In this document: positions 49,577-64,000 of the stretch, in pieces
Layout: each line of letters opens with the position of its first letter
Numbering within the stretch: position 1 is the stretch's first letter
Source of the DNA: Paracoccus sigandri
GTDB taxonomy: Bacteria; Pseudomonadota; Alphaproteobacteria; Rhodobacterales; Rhodobacteraceae
Direction: 5' to 3'
NCBI RefSeq assembly: GCF_003709565.1
Contig: NZ_QNRC01000008.1
Span: 1 to 64,000, forward strand
Length of the DNA stretch: 64,000 nt
The notes under the pieces: model-generated
What the model saw: the letters and a program-made list of their open reading frames with translations, nothing else
What the model was told of the DNA's origin: nothing
The model's database searches: none
Made by a program: the position numbers and the translations under genes

Positions 49577-50282
49577 GTGGCACCAGCTGCTGCTGGCGCT
49601 GGTCTTCCTGACCCGCCTGCCGCTTGGACGCGCCCTGCCGCCGCGCGTCCTGCCGCTGTCGGACAGTCTCTGGGCCTTTCCGCTGGTCGGGGCGCTGATC
49701 GGCGCGGTGGCGGCGCTGCCGCTGATGCTGCCCGGCCCGCCGATGCTGCTGGCGGTGCTGTCGGTGGCGCTGGCGGTCTGGTTCACCGGCGCGCTGCACG
49801 AGGACGCGCTGGCCGATTTCGCCGATGCGGCGGGCGGGCGCGACCGGGCCGAGAAGCTGCGCATCATGCGCGATTCCCATATCGGCAGCTATGGGATGAT
49901 GGCGCTGCTGCTGTCCACAGGGGTCCGCATCGCCGCGATCGGCGTGCTGGGGCCGTGGCAGCTGATCGCCGCGGCGGCGGGCGGGCGCGCGGCCATCGTC
50001 GCGGCGGCGGCGCTGCTGCCCCCCGCCCGCCCCGACGGGCTGGGCCGCACAGCCGGCCGTGCCGGGGCGGGCGCCCTTGCCGTGGCGCTGGCGCTCGGGG
50101 TCCTGGCGCTGCTGCCCTCGGGCGGCGGCGCGGCCTGGGCCGCGCTGGCCGGCGCGCTGGCCGCCGGGCTGGTCATGCGCCAGGCGATGCGCTGGATCGG
50201 CGGGCAGAGCGGCGACGTGCTGGGCGCCTGCGGGCTGGCCTGCGAAACCGCGATGCTGGCCGCTTTTGCCCTTTCCACATGA
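49569..50282 (+). CDS. cobS: Adenosylcobinamide-GDP ribazoletransferase (cobalamin synthase)
   Basis: Integral membrane enzyme joining AdoCbi-GDP and alpha-ribazole (phosphate). 237 residues with LVFLTRLPLG, the metal-binding GALHEDALADFADAAGGRDR and IMRDSHIGSYG, followed by hydrophobic helices. A TTG start at 49569, overlapping the cobT stop, is proposed; upstream in-frame codons lie inside cobT. Last gene of the cob run. Confidence 0.92.
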   Translation: MTRWHQLLLALVFLTRLPLGRALPPRVLPLSDSLWAFPLVGALIGAVAALPLMLPGPPMLLAVLSVALAVWFTGALHEDALADFADAAGGRDRAEKLRIMRDSHIGSYGMMALLLSTGVRIAAIGVLGPWQLIAAAAGGRAAIVAAAALLPPARPDGLGRTAGRAGAGALAVALALGVLALLPSGGGAAWAALAGALAAGLVMRQAMRWIGGQSGDVLGACGLACETAMLAAFALST

Positions 50283-50378
50283 CGAAACGGAAAATCTTGA
50301 CCGCTATCGGGCCTTCCCGCATACCGCTGCGCAGGGAACCGGTGGAAAGCCGGCAGGAATGACACGGGAGGAACTCCT

Positions 50379-51026
50379 ATGGGCGGGCTATTGGCCCTAT
50401 CGAGCGGCATCGACCGCATCAACTCGTTCATCGGGCGCAGCGTGGCCTGGCTGATCCTGGTGGCGGTCTTCGTCAGCGCGATCAATGCCATCGTGCGCAA
50501 GATCTTCAGCATCTCCTCGAATGCCTGGCTGGAGCTGCAATGGTATCTCTACGGCGCGGCCTTCATGCTGGCGGCGGCCTACACGCTGCTGGAAAACGAG
50601 CATGTCCGCATCGACATCATCTATGGCAGCAAGTCGCGCCGGACGCAGCACTGGATCGACCTTCTGGGCACGGTCCTGTTCCTGCTGCCCTTCACCGGGC
50701 TGATGATCTGGCTGATCTATCCCTCGCTGATGAGTTCCTGGCGCACGGGCGAGATCTCCAGCAATGCCGGCGGGCTGATCGTCTGGCCGGCCAAGGCGGC
50801 GCTGCTGGCGGGCTTCATCCTGCTGTTCGTCCAGGGCCTGTCCGAGCTGATCAAGAAGATCGCCGTCATGCGCGGGCTGATCCCCGACGAACATGCCCAT
50901 GAATCGCTGGAGGAAATCGCGCAGCGCGAGGCGGAATTGCTGGCCGCGCAGCTGGATGTCGAGGATCCGGGCAAGATCATCGAGAACGACCGGAAAACCG
51001 ACCCCAATCGCGAGGCGAAGCAGTGA
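50379..51026 (+). CDS. TRAP transporter small permease (DctQ type)
   Basis: 215 residues with four transmembrane helices and DctQ landmarks: SVAWLILVAVFVSAINAIVRK, SSNAWLELQWYLYGAAFML and LLENEHVRIDIIYG. A charged C-terminal tail of about 45 residues (ESLEEIAQREAELLAAQLD) looks helical. Subunit of a sodium-dependent periplasmic-binding-protein importer. Overlaps the large permease gene by four bases (ATGA-like). Substrate unknown. Confidence 0.94.
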   Translation: MGGLLALSSGIDRINSFIGRSVAWLILVAVFVSAINAIVRKIFSISSNAWLELQWYLYGAAFMLAAAYTLLENEHVRIDIIYGSKSRRTQHWIDLLGTVLFLLPFTGLMIWLIYPSLMSSWRTGEISSNAGGLIVWPAKAALLAGFILLFVQGLSELIKKIAVMRGLIPDEHAHESLEEIAQREAELLAAQLDVEDPGKIIENDRKTDPNREAKQ

Positions 51027-52822
51027 TCGACCTTATTGCGCACAACCTGGCGCCCATCATGTTCGTCTCGATGGCCGTCTTTCTTCTGTTCGGCTATCCG
51101 ATCTCTTTCGCCCTGGCCGCGAACGGCCTTCTGTTCTTCTTCATCGGCGTCTTCCTGACCCCGCACAGCACCGAGGTGAACCTGGGCTGGAACCTGCTGC
51201 AGGCGCTGGGGGACAGGGTCTTCGGCATCATGCGCAACGACACGCTGCTGGCCATTCCCTTCTTCACCTTCATGGGCATCGTCCTGGAACGATCGCGCAT
51301 GGCCGAGGACCTGCTGGAAACCGTGGGCCAGCTGTTCGGCCCGATGCGCGGCGGTCTGGCGCTGGCGGTGGTGCTGGTCGGCGCGCTGCTGGCGGCGACG
51401 ATCGGCGTGGTCGCGGCCTCGGTCATCTCGATGGGGCTGATCTCGCTGCCGATCATGCTGCGCTACGGCTATGACCGGCGGCTGGCCACCGGCGTGATCG
51501 CGGCAGCGGGGACGCTGACGCAGATCCTGCCGCCCTCGCTGGTGCTGATCGTGCTGGCCGACCAGCTGGGCCGCTCGGTCGGCGACATGTATCGCGCGGC
51601 GCTGCTGCCCGGCCTGGCGCTGACCGGCCTTTACCTGGTCTATGTGCTGGTGCTGTCGGTCCTGCGGCCGAAATCCATGCCGGCCCTGCCGCCCGAGGTG
51701 CGCACGCTGGGATCCGGCGTCGTGTCGCTGCTGGTCGCCTTCGCCATCGCCATCGGGGTCTTCTTCGTCGCCCGCTGGTATCTGGCCGAGGATCTGGGCG
51801 CCAATGCCGGCATCTGGTCGGCGGGGATCGCGGTGCTGGTGCTGCTGATGATGGCGCTGGCCGACGGCTGGCTGGGGCTGAACCTGCTGTCCAACCTGGC
51901 GCGGCAGGTCATCATCGTGATGATCCCGCCGCTGGCGCTGATCTTCGTGGTGCTGGGCACGATCTTTTTGGGCATCGCCACGCCCACCGAGGGCGGCGCG
52001 ATGGGCGCGATGGGCGCGCTGATCCTGGCCGGGATCAAGCGGCGGCTGACCTTCAACGTGGTCAACCAGGCGCTGCTGGCGACGGTGCGGCTGTCCTCCT
52101 TCGTGATGTTCATCCTGATCGGGGCGACGGTCTTCTCGCTGACCTATTACTCGATCAACGGCCATATCTGGGTGAAGGACCTGCTGACGGCGCTGCCGGG
52201 GGGCGAATACGGCTTCCTGCTGGCGGTGGCGACGATCATCTTCTTTCTGGCCTTCTTCCTCGATTTCTTCGAGCTGTCCTTCGTCATCGTGCCGCTGCTG
52301 ATCCCGGCGGCGAATGCGCTGGGGATCGACCTGGTCTGGTTCGGGATCATCCTGGCGGTGGTCATGCAGACCTCGTTCCTGACCCCGCCGGTCGGCTTCG
52401 CGCTGTTCTACCTGCGATCCGTGGCGCCGCGGAAATCCTATATCGACAAGATCACCGGCGGCCGGATCGGCGCGGTCTCGACCGCCGACATCTATCGCGG
52501 CACGGTGCCCTTCGTGGCGCTGCAGATCGTCATGGTCGGCGTGGTCATCGCCTTCCCGCAAATCGTGATGCATTACAAGGGCCCGGTGGCGGATACCTCG
52601 AATATCCGCATCCAGATCCCGTCCAGCGGCAATGGCGGTCTGGGCGGGCTTGGCGGCTTCGGTGGCCTGGGCGGTCCCGCGGCGCCGGGCGGCACGACGA
52701 CGACGCCCGCGCCGGGCGGCACCCCCGCCGCGCCCCAGACCGAGGAGCCGCAGGGCAACAACGGCCTGGGCGGCGGGCTTGGCCTTGGCGGCCCGCCGCC
52801 GGGGCTGGGCGGCAGCAACTGA
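51023..52822 (+). CDS. TRAP transporter large permease (DctM type) with Gly/Pro-rich tail
   Basis: 599 residues; about 12-14 transmembrane helices with DctM signatures IPFFTFMGIVLERSRMAEDLL, GVVAASVISMGLISLPIMLRYG, LPPSLVLIVLADQLGRSVGDM and IATPTEGGAMGAMGA. From about residue 533 the protein ends in a low-complexity tail (GGLGGLGGFGGLGG, then TTTTPAPGGTPAAPQ and GGPPPGLGGSN), probably disordered; most DctM proteins are about 430-530 residues without such a tail. The matching binding-protein gene faces it from downstream. Confidence 0.94.
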   Translation: MIDLIAHNLAPIMFVSMAVFLLFGYPISFALAANGLLFFFIGVFLTPHSTEVNLGWNLLQALGDRVFGIMRNDTLLAIPFFTFMGIVLERSRMAEDLLETVGQLFGPMRGGLALAVVLVGALLAATIGVVAASVISMGLISLPIMLRYGYDRRLATGVIAAAGTLTQILPPSLVLIVLADQLGRSVGDMYRAALLPGLALTGLYLVYVLVLSVLRPKSMPALPPEVRTLGSGVVSLLVAFAIAIGVFFVARWYLAEDLGANAGIWSAGIAVLVLLMMALADGWLGLNLLSNLARQVIIVMIPPLALIFVVLGTIFLGIATPTEGGAMGAMGALILAGIKRRLTFNVVNQALLATVRLSSFVMFILIGATVFSLTYYSINGHIWVKDLLTALPGGEYGFLLAVATIIFFLAFFLDFFELSFVIVPLLIPAANALGIDLVWFGIILAVVMQTSFLTPPVGFALFYLRSVAPRKSYIDKITGGRIGAVSTADIYRGTVPFVALQIVMVGVVIAFPQIVMHYKGPVADTSNIRIQIPSSGNGGLGGLGGFGGLGGPAAPGGTTTTPAPGGTPAAPQTEEPQGNNGLGGGLGLGGPPPGLGGSN

Positions 52823-52838
52823 GCCCCGAACACAGCGA

Positions 52839-52867
52839 AAGGCGCCAGGGATCCCCGGCGCCTTTTT
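52839..52867 (+). terminator. Intrinsic terminator of the TRAP permease genes
   Basis: Perfect 8-bp stem AAGGCGCC/GGCGCCTT (52839-52846, 52857-52864) ending in five T, 17 bp past the large-permease stop. Confidence 0.9.
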
Positions 52868-52893
52868 CCATGCCGGCCGGGCGGGGGGAATCG

Positions 52894-52923
52894 AAAAGGC
52901 CGCCATGCGGCGACGGCGGCCTT
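52894..52923 (-). terminator. Intrinsic terminator of the TRAP binding-protein gene
   Basis: On the minus strand a perfect 9-bp stem AAGGCCGCC/GGCGGCCTT with a 10-nt loop ends in TTTT. With the plus-strand terminator 30 bp away it separates the two convergent TRAP transcripts. Confidence 0.8.
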
Positions 52924-52971
52924 CGGGGTTCGGGATGCGCCGGCGGCCGGGACCGTCGGCGCGAGGGGCGA

Positions 52972-54111
<1,140 letters not shown>

Positions 54112-54292
54112 CTATTTCCTCCGCTGAAGCATTCCGACCCATCGGGCCCAGGGGACATCTGCCCTGATTGACGCTGGACAGTTTAGCGGCGGCACCGCGT
54201 CTGTCGAGGCCAGTTTCGCATCGGCAGGCGGAAAATTCCGCTGGCCGGACAAGGGGCTACGCTGCGTCGCAGAATGACCGCCGGGCAGCAGA

Positions 54293-54321
54293 ACGCCCGC
54301 GGGCCGGAAACCCGCGGGCGT
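54293..54321 (-). terminator. Hairpin after eno
   Basis: Perfect 11-bp inverted repeat ACGCCCGCGGG/CCCGCGGGCGT with a 7-nt loop, 28 bp past the eno stop. The minus strand continues TCTGCTG, a weak T run, so terminator or 3'-stabilising hairpin are both possible. Confidence 0.65.
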
Positions 54322-54348
54322 CGCGATCGGGGTGATCGGCAGCGCCTC

Positions 54349-55641
<1,293 letters not shown>

Positions 55642-55691
55642 TCAGTCGCGGCCTGCATAGCCGGGCGGGGGCTGATCGGGAAGCCGCAATT

Positions 55692-56375
55692 TCAGGGCAG
55701 ACGGATCTCTGCCCAGATCGGCAGGTGGTCGGACGCATCCCGCGCCCCGGCCCCCTTGAAGACCCCGGAGTCCAGCAGCTCCAGGTTGCGGCTCATGGCG
55801 ATCCGGTCCAGGCGCAGCCGGGGCAGGGGCGCCGGATAGGACGGGCCCGGCGCGATCACCTGGAAACCGGCCAGCGATTCCAGCCCGCGATCGTCGCGCC
55901 ATTCGTTGAAATCGCCCATCAGCACGATATGGTCCTCGGCGATGCGCGAGGCCTGGGCGGTGATCCGCGCCAGTTGCTGGCGGCGCGAGGCGCGCGCCAG
56001 CCCCAGATGCAGCCCGATCACCGTCAGCCCCGGCAGGCGCAGCGCCACCGCGCCGCGCGGCTCCAGCCCCGGCAGCGGCAGCCGGCGCAGCACCGCCTGC
56101 TCGGCCAGGTCGGGCCGCATCAGGATGGTCTGCCCGTGCCAGCCAAGCGAGTTCTCGCCCGTCCGCCGGGCCAGGTCGGCCGGCACCAGCCCGGTCTCCT
56201 CGCGGATCAGCCCGCGCGGCAAGGCCTCGGGCCGCGCGCCGAAGCGGAAATCGACCTCCTGCAGGGCGATGATGTCGGGCTTCAGGTCCCGGATGACCGC
56301 CAGATTGCGCTCGGGGGCATGCGGGCCGGTCAGTCCACGGCATTTGTGCAGATTATAGCTGGCCAGTCTCAGCAA
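55692..56375 (-). CDS. Endonuclease/exonuclease/phosphatase family protein
   Basis: 227 residues with the EEP fold: RLASYNLHKCRG, IIALQEVDFRF (metal-binding Glu), VIGLHLGLARASRRQQL, VLMGDFNEWRDD and the terminal DASDHLPIWAEI with the catalytic Asp-His. Substrate unknown (nucleic acid, phospholipid or phosphoester). TTG 56375 is proposed as start because the upstream GTG 56396 lies within a palindromic repeat; GAGGGGA of that repeat would be the RBS. Confidence 0.85.
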   Translation of the reverse strand: MLRLASYNLHKCRGLTGPHAPERNLAVIRDLKPDIIALQEVDFRFGARPEALPRGLIREETGLVPADLARRTGENSLGWHGQTILMRPDLAEQAVLRRLPLPGLEPRGAVALRLPGLTVIGLHLGLARASRRQQLARITAQASRIAEDHIVLMGDFNEWRDDRGLESLAGFQVIAPGPSYPAPLPRLRLDRIAMSRNLELLDSGVFKGAGARDASDHLPIWAEIRLP

Positions 56376-56386
56376 GTCGCGTCGTT

Positions 56387-56454
56387 CCCCTCGCACTCCT
56401 GCGAAAATACCTTGGGGGGCGCCCTCTGCAAGAGGGCGGGGGGCAAAGCCCCCC
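56387..56454 (+). repeat. Palindromic repeat, subfamily B, copy 3
   Basis: Starts CCCCTCGCACTCCTGCGAAA, then ATACCTTGGGGGG, with perfect stems GCCCTCT/AGAGGGC (56421-56437) and GGGGGGC/GCCCCCC (56438-56454). It fills the gap between selO and the EEP gene, both on the minus strand, and overlaps the EEP translation start region. Confidence 0.82.
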
Positions 56455-56472
56455 TCTTCGGGGCGGTTTTTC

Positions 56473-60148
<3,676 letters not shown>

Positions 60149-60179
60149 CCGGACCCGATCCGGCGCCCGTTCATCTTGG

Positions 60180-60259
60180 CCCAAATATCCTCGGGGGTCG
60201 CCGGCTGGTGCGCCACTGGTTCAAGAACCAGCCGGCGACGGGGCAGACAGCCCCCGGCT
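60180..60259 (+). repeat. Palindromic repeat, subfamily A, copy 3
   Basis: CCCAAATATCCTCGGGGG, then a perfect 13-bp inverted repeat GTCGCCGGCTGGT/ACCAGCCGGCGAC with a nested CTGGTTC/GAACCAG stem and a GGGG...CCCC end. Nearly identical over the core to the copy at 9354. It lies between convergent proB and the DUF59 gene. Confidence 0.85.
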
Positions 60260-60283
60260 TTCACCACACGCGCGGCGGCAAGC

Positions 60284-60640
60284 CTACATGAAGCCCAGTT
60301 CCAGCCGCGCCTCGTCGGACATCATGTCCATGCCCCATTGCGGCTCGAAGGTCATCTCGACATCGACCTGCCTGACGCCCGGCAGCGGCTCGATCGCATC
60401 GGCGACCCAGCCCGGCATCTCGCCGGCGACCGGGCAGCCCGGCGCGGTCAGCGTCATGATCACCCGCACCTCGCTGTCGTCGCTGATCTCGATCGTGTAG
60501 ATCAGTCCCAGATCGTAGATGTTCACCGGGATTTCGGGGTCGTAGACGGTCTTGCAGGCCTCGACCACCTGCTCGTACAGCGGGTGTTCGGTGCTCGACG
60601 GCCGGATCAGCGGCGCGCCTTCCATCAGGGGCTCGGTCAT
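60284..60640 (-). CDS. DUF59 (MIP18/SufT-type) Fe-S assembly protein
   Basis: 118 residues with the DUF59 signature TVYDPEIPVNIYDLGLIYTI and the conserved LTAPGCPVAGEMP carrying the single key Cys. Family members (SufT, PaaD, MIP18) assist Fe-S cluster maturation; without suf or paa genes beside it, SufT-like is the best description. The ATG lies in a divergent region with tgt, with TATATAA about 25 bp upstream. Confidence 0.92.
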   Translation of the reverse strand: MTEPLMEGAPLIRPSSTEHPLYEQVVEACKTVYDPEIPVNIYDLGLIYTIEISDDSEVRVIMTLTAPGCPVAGEMPGWVADAIEPLPGVRQVDVEMTFEPQWGMDMMSDEARLELGFM

Positions 60641-60760
60641 GGCGTCATCCTGTCAATTCGTCGGTTATATAGGGCACCCTCGCCCATGGGTCCAGAGCGC
60701 CGCGTTGCGCAAGCCCGCCAAAGCCGCTAAGCACGCGCGGCCCAACCCCCAGGACGCGCC

Positions 60761-61891
60761 ATGACCGACCGCTTCGCCTTCACGCTTTCCGCCACCGACG
60801 GCGCCGCCCGCACCGGCACCATCCACACGCCGCGCGGCGAGATCCGCACCCCCGCCTTCATGCCGGTCGGCACCGCCGCCACGGTCAAGGCGATGCTGCC
60901 GGAATCGGTGCGCCAGACCGGGGCGGACATCCTGCTGGGCAATACCTATCACCTGATGCTGCGGCCCGGCGCCGAACGCATCGCCCGGCTGGGGGGCTTG
61001 CACCGCTTCATGAACTGGGACCGGCCGATCCTGACCGATTCCGGCGGCTTCCAGGTCATGAGCCTGGCGGGCCTGCGCAAGCTGACCGAGGAAGGCGTCA
61101 CCTTCGCCAGCCATATCGACGGCTCGCGCCACCTGCTTTCGCCTGAAACCAGCATGGAGATCCAGCGCCTGCTGGGATCCGACATCGTGATGTGCTTCGA
61201 CGAATGCCCGGCCCTGCCCGCAGACGAGGCAACCGTGGCGCAATCCATGCGCCTGTCGATGCGGTGGGCGCAGCGGTCGCGCGACGCCTTCGGCGACCGG
61301 CCGGGACATGCGCTGTTCGGCATCATGCAGGGCGGCGTCACCCGCGAATTGCGCGAGGAAAGCGCCCAGGCGCTGACCTCGATCGGCTTCGACGGCTATG
61401 CCATCGGCGGGCTGGCCGTGGGCGAGGGGCAGGAGGCGATGTTCGGCGTCCTCGACTATGCCCCCGGCTTCCTGCCGGCCGACAAGCCGCGCTATCTGAT
61501 GGGCGTGGGCAAGCCCGACGACATCGTCGGCGCCGTCGTGCGCGGCGTGGACATGATGGATTGCGTGCTGCCCTCGCGATCGGGGCGGACCGGGCAAGCC
61601 TGGACCCGGCGCGGGCAGCTCAACATCAAGAACGCCCGCCATGCCGACGATCCGCGCCCGCTGGACGAGCATTGCACCTGCCCGGCCTGCCGGGGCTATT
61701 CGCGCGCCTATCTGCACCATGTGTTCCGCGCGCAGGAGATGATTTCCGGGATGCTGCTGACCTGGCACAACCTGCATTACTATCAGGAACTGATGGCCGG
61801 GTTGCGCGGCGCCATCGCCCAGGGCCGGCTGGACGATTTCGTCGCCGATTTCCACGCGCAGCGGGCCGGGGGCGACATCCCGCCACTGTAG
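60761..61891 (+). CDS. tgt: tRNA-guanine transglycosylase
   Basis: Exchanges G34 of GUN-anticodon tRNAs for preQ1. 376 residues with [16 protein letters not shown], the catalytic Asp in [24 protein letters not shown], the nucleophile region [17 protein letters not shown] and the zinc site [16 protein letters not shown]. The downstream queuosine-modifying GluQ is encoded at 44.1 kb. Confidence 0.98.
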   Translation: MTDRFAFTLSATDGAARTGTIHTPRGEIRTPAFMPVGTAATVKAMLPESVRQTGADILLGNTYHLMLRPGAERIARLGGLHRFMNWDRPILTDSGGFQVMSLAGLRKLTEEGVTFASHIDGSRHLLSPETSMEIQRLLGSDIVMCFDECPALPADEATVAQSMRLSMRWAQRSRDAFGDRPGHALFGIMQGGVTRELREESAQALTSIGFDGYAIGGLAVGEGQEAMFGVLDYAPGFLPADKPRYLMGVGKPDDIVGAVVRGVDMMDCVLPSRSGRTGQAWTRRGQLNIKNARHADDPRPLDEHCTCPACRGYSRAYLHHVFRAQEMISGMLLTWHNLHYYQELMAGLRGAIAQGRLDDFVADFHAQRAGGDIPPL

Positions 61892-62023
61892 GGGATGCGC
61901 GGTCGCATGTGCTTTTCCTGCTTTCCGTAAGGTTACGGCAGCAACACTGCCCTTCCCAAAGCGCGATCATGCTATTATGGCGGTCGGATTGGCGGATGAC
62001 CCGCCGCAATCCGAAAGAGCTGC

Positions 62024-63205
62024 ATGAGCGCCGATATCATCACCATCACGAAGACCGAAGACCTCGCCCTGTTCTGCGAGGCCGCGAAATCCGCCCCCTA
62101 TGTCACCGTCGACACGGAATTCCTGCGCGAGCGGACCTATTGGTCGAAGCTGTGCCTGATCCAGCTGGCGCTGCCGCCCGCCTCGACCCCCACGCTGCCC
62201 GGAGGAGAGGCGGTGCTGGTCGATCCGCTGGCCGGCGGGCTGTCGCTGGAGCCGCTTTACGACCTGTTCCGCCACGAAGGCACGGTCAAGGTCTTTCACG
62301 CCGCGCGGCAGGACCTGGAGATCTTCTTCCACGATGCGGGCCTGTTCCCGCAGCCGCTGTTCGACACCCAGGTCGCGGCCATGGTCTGCGGCTTCGGCGA
62401 GCAGGTCGGCTACGAGACGCTGGTGCGCAAGATCGCGCGGGCCAATCTGGACAAGTCCTCGCGCTTCACCGACTGGTCGCGCCGGCCGCTGTCGGATGCG
62501 CAAAAATCCTATGCGCTGGCCGATGTGACGCATCTGCGCGCGATCTACGAATTCCTGTCGGCCGAGCTGAAGCGCAACGACCGCGAAAGCTGGCTGGCCG
62601 AGGAGATCGCGGTGCTGGAAAGCTCCGAGACCTATATCACCCGGCCCGAGGATGCCTGGCAGAAGGTCCGCACCCGCACCAATTCGCCGCGTTTCCTGGC
62701 CATCCTGCGCGAACTGGCGCGTTTCCGCGAGACCTATGCGCAGGATCGCGACATTCCGCGATCGCGCGTGTTCAAGGATGACGCGATGATCGAGCTGGCC
62801 TCGACCAAGCCCGCGACCGAGGCCGATCTGGGCCGCTCGCGCCTGCTGCTGCGCGAGGCCCGCAAGGGCGAGATCGCGGCGGGCATCCTGGCGGCGGTCA
62901 AGGCCGGGCTGGAGGCGAAGGACCTGCCGCAGCCGAAAAGCGAGGAACCGGGCCGGCCCGGCAATGCCGCGCTGTCGGACCTGTTGCGCGTGCTGCTGAA
63001 GGCCAAGGCCGATGCGGCGGGCGTGGCGCCCAAGCTGATCGCCTCGACCTCCGAGCTGGACGCCATCGCCACGGGCGAGCGCGACCTGCCGGCGCTGAAG
63101 GGCTGGCGGGCCGAGGTTTTCGGCAAGGACGCGCTGCGGCTGGCGGCGGGCGAGATCGCGCTGTCGGCGCGCGGCGGCGCGGTGCGGGTCGTCCCGGCCG
63201 CCTGA
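62024..63205 (+). CDS. rnd: Ribonuclease D
   Basis: 393-residue 3'-5' exonuclease for tRNA 3'-end trimming. DEDDy motifs: VDTEFLRERTYW (Exo I), VFHAARQDLEIF and FDTQVAAMVCGFG (Exo II), and YALADVTHLRAIYEFL (Exo III), followed by an HRDC region (NSPRFLAILRELARFRETYA). Intact and typical in length. Convergent with the PAS-domain gene, 12 bp apart. Confidence 0.96.
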   Translation: MSADIITITKTEDLALFCEAAKSAPYVTVDTEFLRERTYWSKLCLIQLALPPASTPTLPGGEAVLVDPLAGGLSLEPLYDLFRHEGTVKVFHAARQDLEIFFHDAGLFPQPLFDTQVAAMVCGFGEQVGYETLVRKIARANLDKSSRFTDWSRRPLSDAQKSYALADVTHLRAIYEFLSAELKRNDRESWLAEEIAVLESSETYITRPEDAWQKVRTRTNSPRFLAILRELARFRETYAQDRDIPRSRVFKDDAMIELASTKPATEADLGRSRLLLREARKGEIAAGILAAVKAGLEAKDLPQPKSEEPGRPGNAALSDLLRVLLKAKADAAGVAPKLIASTSELDAIATGERDLPALKGWRAEVFGKDALRLAAGEIALSARGGAVRVVPAA

Positions 63206-63217
63206 GCGGTCGCGATC

Positions 63218-63973
63218 TCAGGCCGCGCCGTTGTCGGTGATGACGCGGAAGGCCGCCCGCCGTTCGGCCGGGGTCTGGGGAATGTCGGCCGGCGTCGGCA
63301 CCGGCGTGAAGGGCTTGCCCGGCGCGGCCTCGCGGCAGGGGTCGCGCTCGAACCGCGCGGGCCTTTCGCCAAAGCCCTGCCGCAGCCGCGGCACAGACAA
63401 TGACGGCGAGGGCGTCATGACCGTGCCGCCCTCGAACAGCGGCAGGACCTCGTCCGCCTCGACATCGAAGCGGCGCGGCGCGGCGCCGGGCTCGCCCTCC
63501 GAGACCAGGCAGCCGAGCGCGCGCGTCACGTCGCCCAGATCCGAGCGCAGCGGCATGATCAGCATCCGGCCGGTCAGTTCGGGCCGCGCGTAATCGGCGC
63601 GCGCCAGCAGCCGGAATTCCGCCAGCTGCGGGGCGCGGAACACGGTTTCCAGCACATCCGAGAATCGTCCGCGCGAGGACGGGCTCAGCACCGCGCAGAT
63701 CGGCATGCCGCGCACCTCCATCCCCATCAGGTCGATCAGGTGGCGCCCGGCCAGGCGAAAGCGCGCGGCCCCCGGCGCGATCCGTTCCAGGATGAAGGCA
63801 TGGTCCAGCGCCCGGCCGATGCCATGCGGCTCGACATCGGCGCGGGCGGGGACGGCGTGGCCGCGCCGCAGGCTTTGCCAGTAGCAGCGCAGATCCTGGA
63901 CGATCCGGGCCGGCTGGTTCCGCCCGTAATCCGCCATCCGCAGAAGCTGCGCTTCCTCGGCCCCGTGATGCAA
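63218..63973 (-). CDS. PAS-domain protein (PAS_5 type), start uncertain at window edge
   Basis: About 251 residues. The N-terminal half has the PAS_5 pattern found in Rhodobacteraceae: YWQSLRRGHAVPARADVEPHG, FILERIAPGAARFRLAGRHL and LMGMEVRGMPICAVLSP. The C-terminal third is Pro-rich and variable. Probably a small-ligand or signal sensor; output unknown. The frame is open to the window end: TTG 63973 is the first start within view, ATG 63937 an alternative, and a start beyond 64000 is possible. Confidence 0.8.
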   Translation of the reverse strand: MHHGAEEAQLLRMADYGRNQPARIVQDLRCYWQSLRRGHAVPARADVEPHGIGRALDHAFILERIAPGAARFRLAGRHLIDLMGMEVRGMPICAVLSPSSRGRFSDVLETVFRAPQLAEFRLLARADYARPELTGRMLIMPLRSDLGDVTRALGCLVSEGEPGAAPRRFDVEADEVLPLFEGGTVMTPSPSLSVPRLRQGFGERPARFERDPCREAAPGKPFTPVPTPADIPQTPAERRAAFRVITDNGAA

Positions 63974-64000
63974 GGCCTGACACCTGTCGTCGCCGCCGTC

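Noticed and set aside
61930-61946. Hairpin CCGTAA/TTACGG after tgt as a terminator
   Set aside because: The stem is short with a 2-nt loop and no T run follows.

Overview
The window is high-GC chromosomal DNA of an alphaproteobacterium, most likely Paracoccus or a close relative in the Rhodobacteraceae/Paracoccaceae. This rests on the gene set: DUF1150 next to a small heat-shock protein, a hisD-UPF0262-low-MW-phosphatase run, a small ORF-murA-DUF2948 run, ccoGHIS with an FNR box, imuA-imuB-imuC, alphaproteobacterial GTTC-N7-GTTC LexA boxes and the characteristic AAATACC palindromic repeats. No phage, transposon, integrase or CRISPR array was seen. Genes are dense, with many 4-bp ATGA stop/start overlaps. 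Bases 1-189 hold nothing I can support.

Layout. 0.2-7.3 kb: cold-shock protein, thrS, an Lrp/AsnC regulator divergent from trxB, a catalytically degenerate ATP-sulfurylase-like gene coupled to a beta-propeller gene, an Hsp20-DUF1150 pair and a DUF465 protein. 7.4-16.2 kb: purE-purK-nudix facing purF-cvpA-radA, then lolC/E-lolD, a lipoprotein cytochrome c and a PAP2-like protein. 16.2-23 kb: recG-ligA, tRNA-Thr(GGT), a small basic ORF, murA, DUF2948. 23.2-30.7 kb: hisD-UPF0262-phosphatase, terC, lipA, tRNA-Leu(CAA), parE, a GST. 30.8-36.3 kb: ppk2 and ccoG-ccoH-ccoI-ccoS, each with an FNR-type TTGA-N6-TCAA site upstream. 36.3-43.2 kb: imuC-imuB-imuA, a Tat-exported SGNH-like protein and a 31-residue membrane peptide gene behind a perfect LexA box. 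43.2-54.1 kb: Fe-S scaffold protein, hisI, gluQ, trmFO, an orphan peptide-binding protein, cobU-cobT-cobS, and a TRAP transporter whose binding-protein gene faces the two permease genes. 54.3-64 kb: eno, an EEP-family hydrolase, selO, obgE-proB, a DUF59 Fe-S protein, tgt, rnd and a PAS-domain protein running to the window edge.

Functional themes. Most genes are housekeeping (purine, histidine, proline and cobalamin synthesis, translation, replication and repair, envelope). Two regulated modules stand out. The low-oxygen module is ccoGHIS, which matures the cbb3 oxidase, plus possibly ppk2. The DNA-damage module spans 36.3-43.2 kb: the ImuA/ImuB/ImuC translesion mutasome and, 1.2 kb away, a self-contained unit of LexA box, RBS, 31-codon membrane peptide and intrinsic terminator. 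That unit has the architecture of an SOS-induced small membrane effector and is the most promising undescribed element here.

A family of palindromic repeats occurs six times. Three copies (9354, 44063, 60180) sit exactly at convergent gene ends, one (34585) lies in frame inside ccoI and adds 18 residues, one (56387) appears to supply the ribosome binding site of the EEP gene, and one (23064) separates DUF2948 from hisD.
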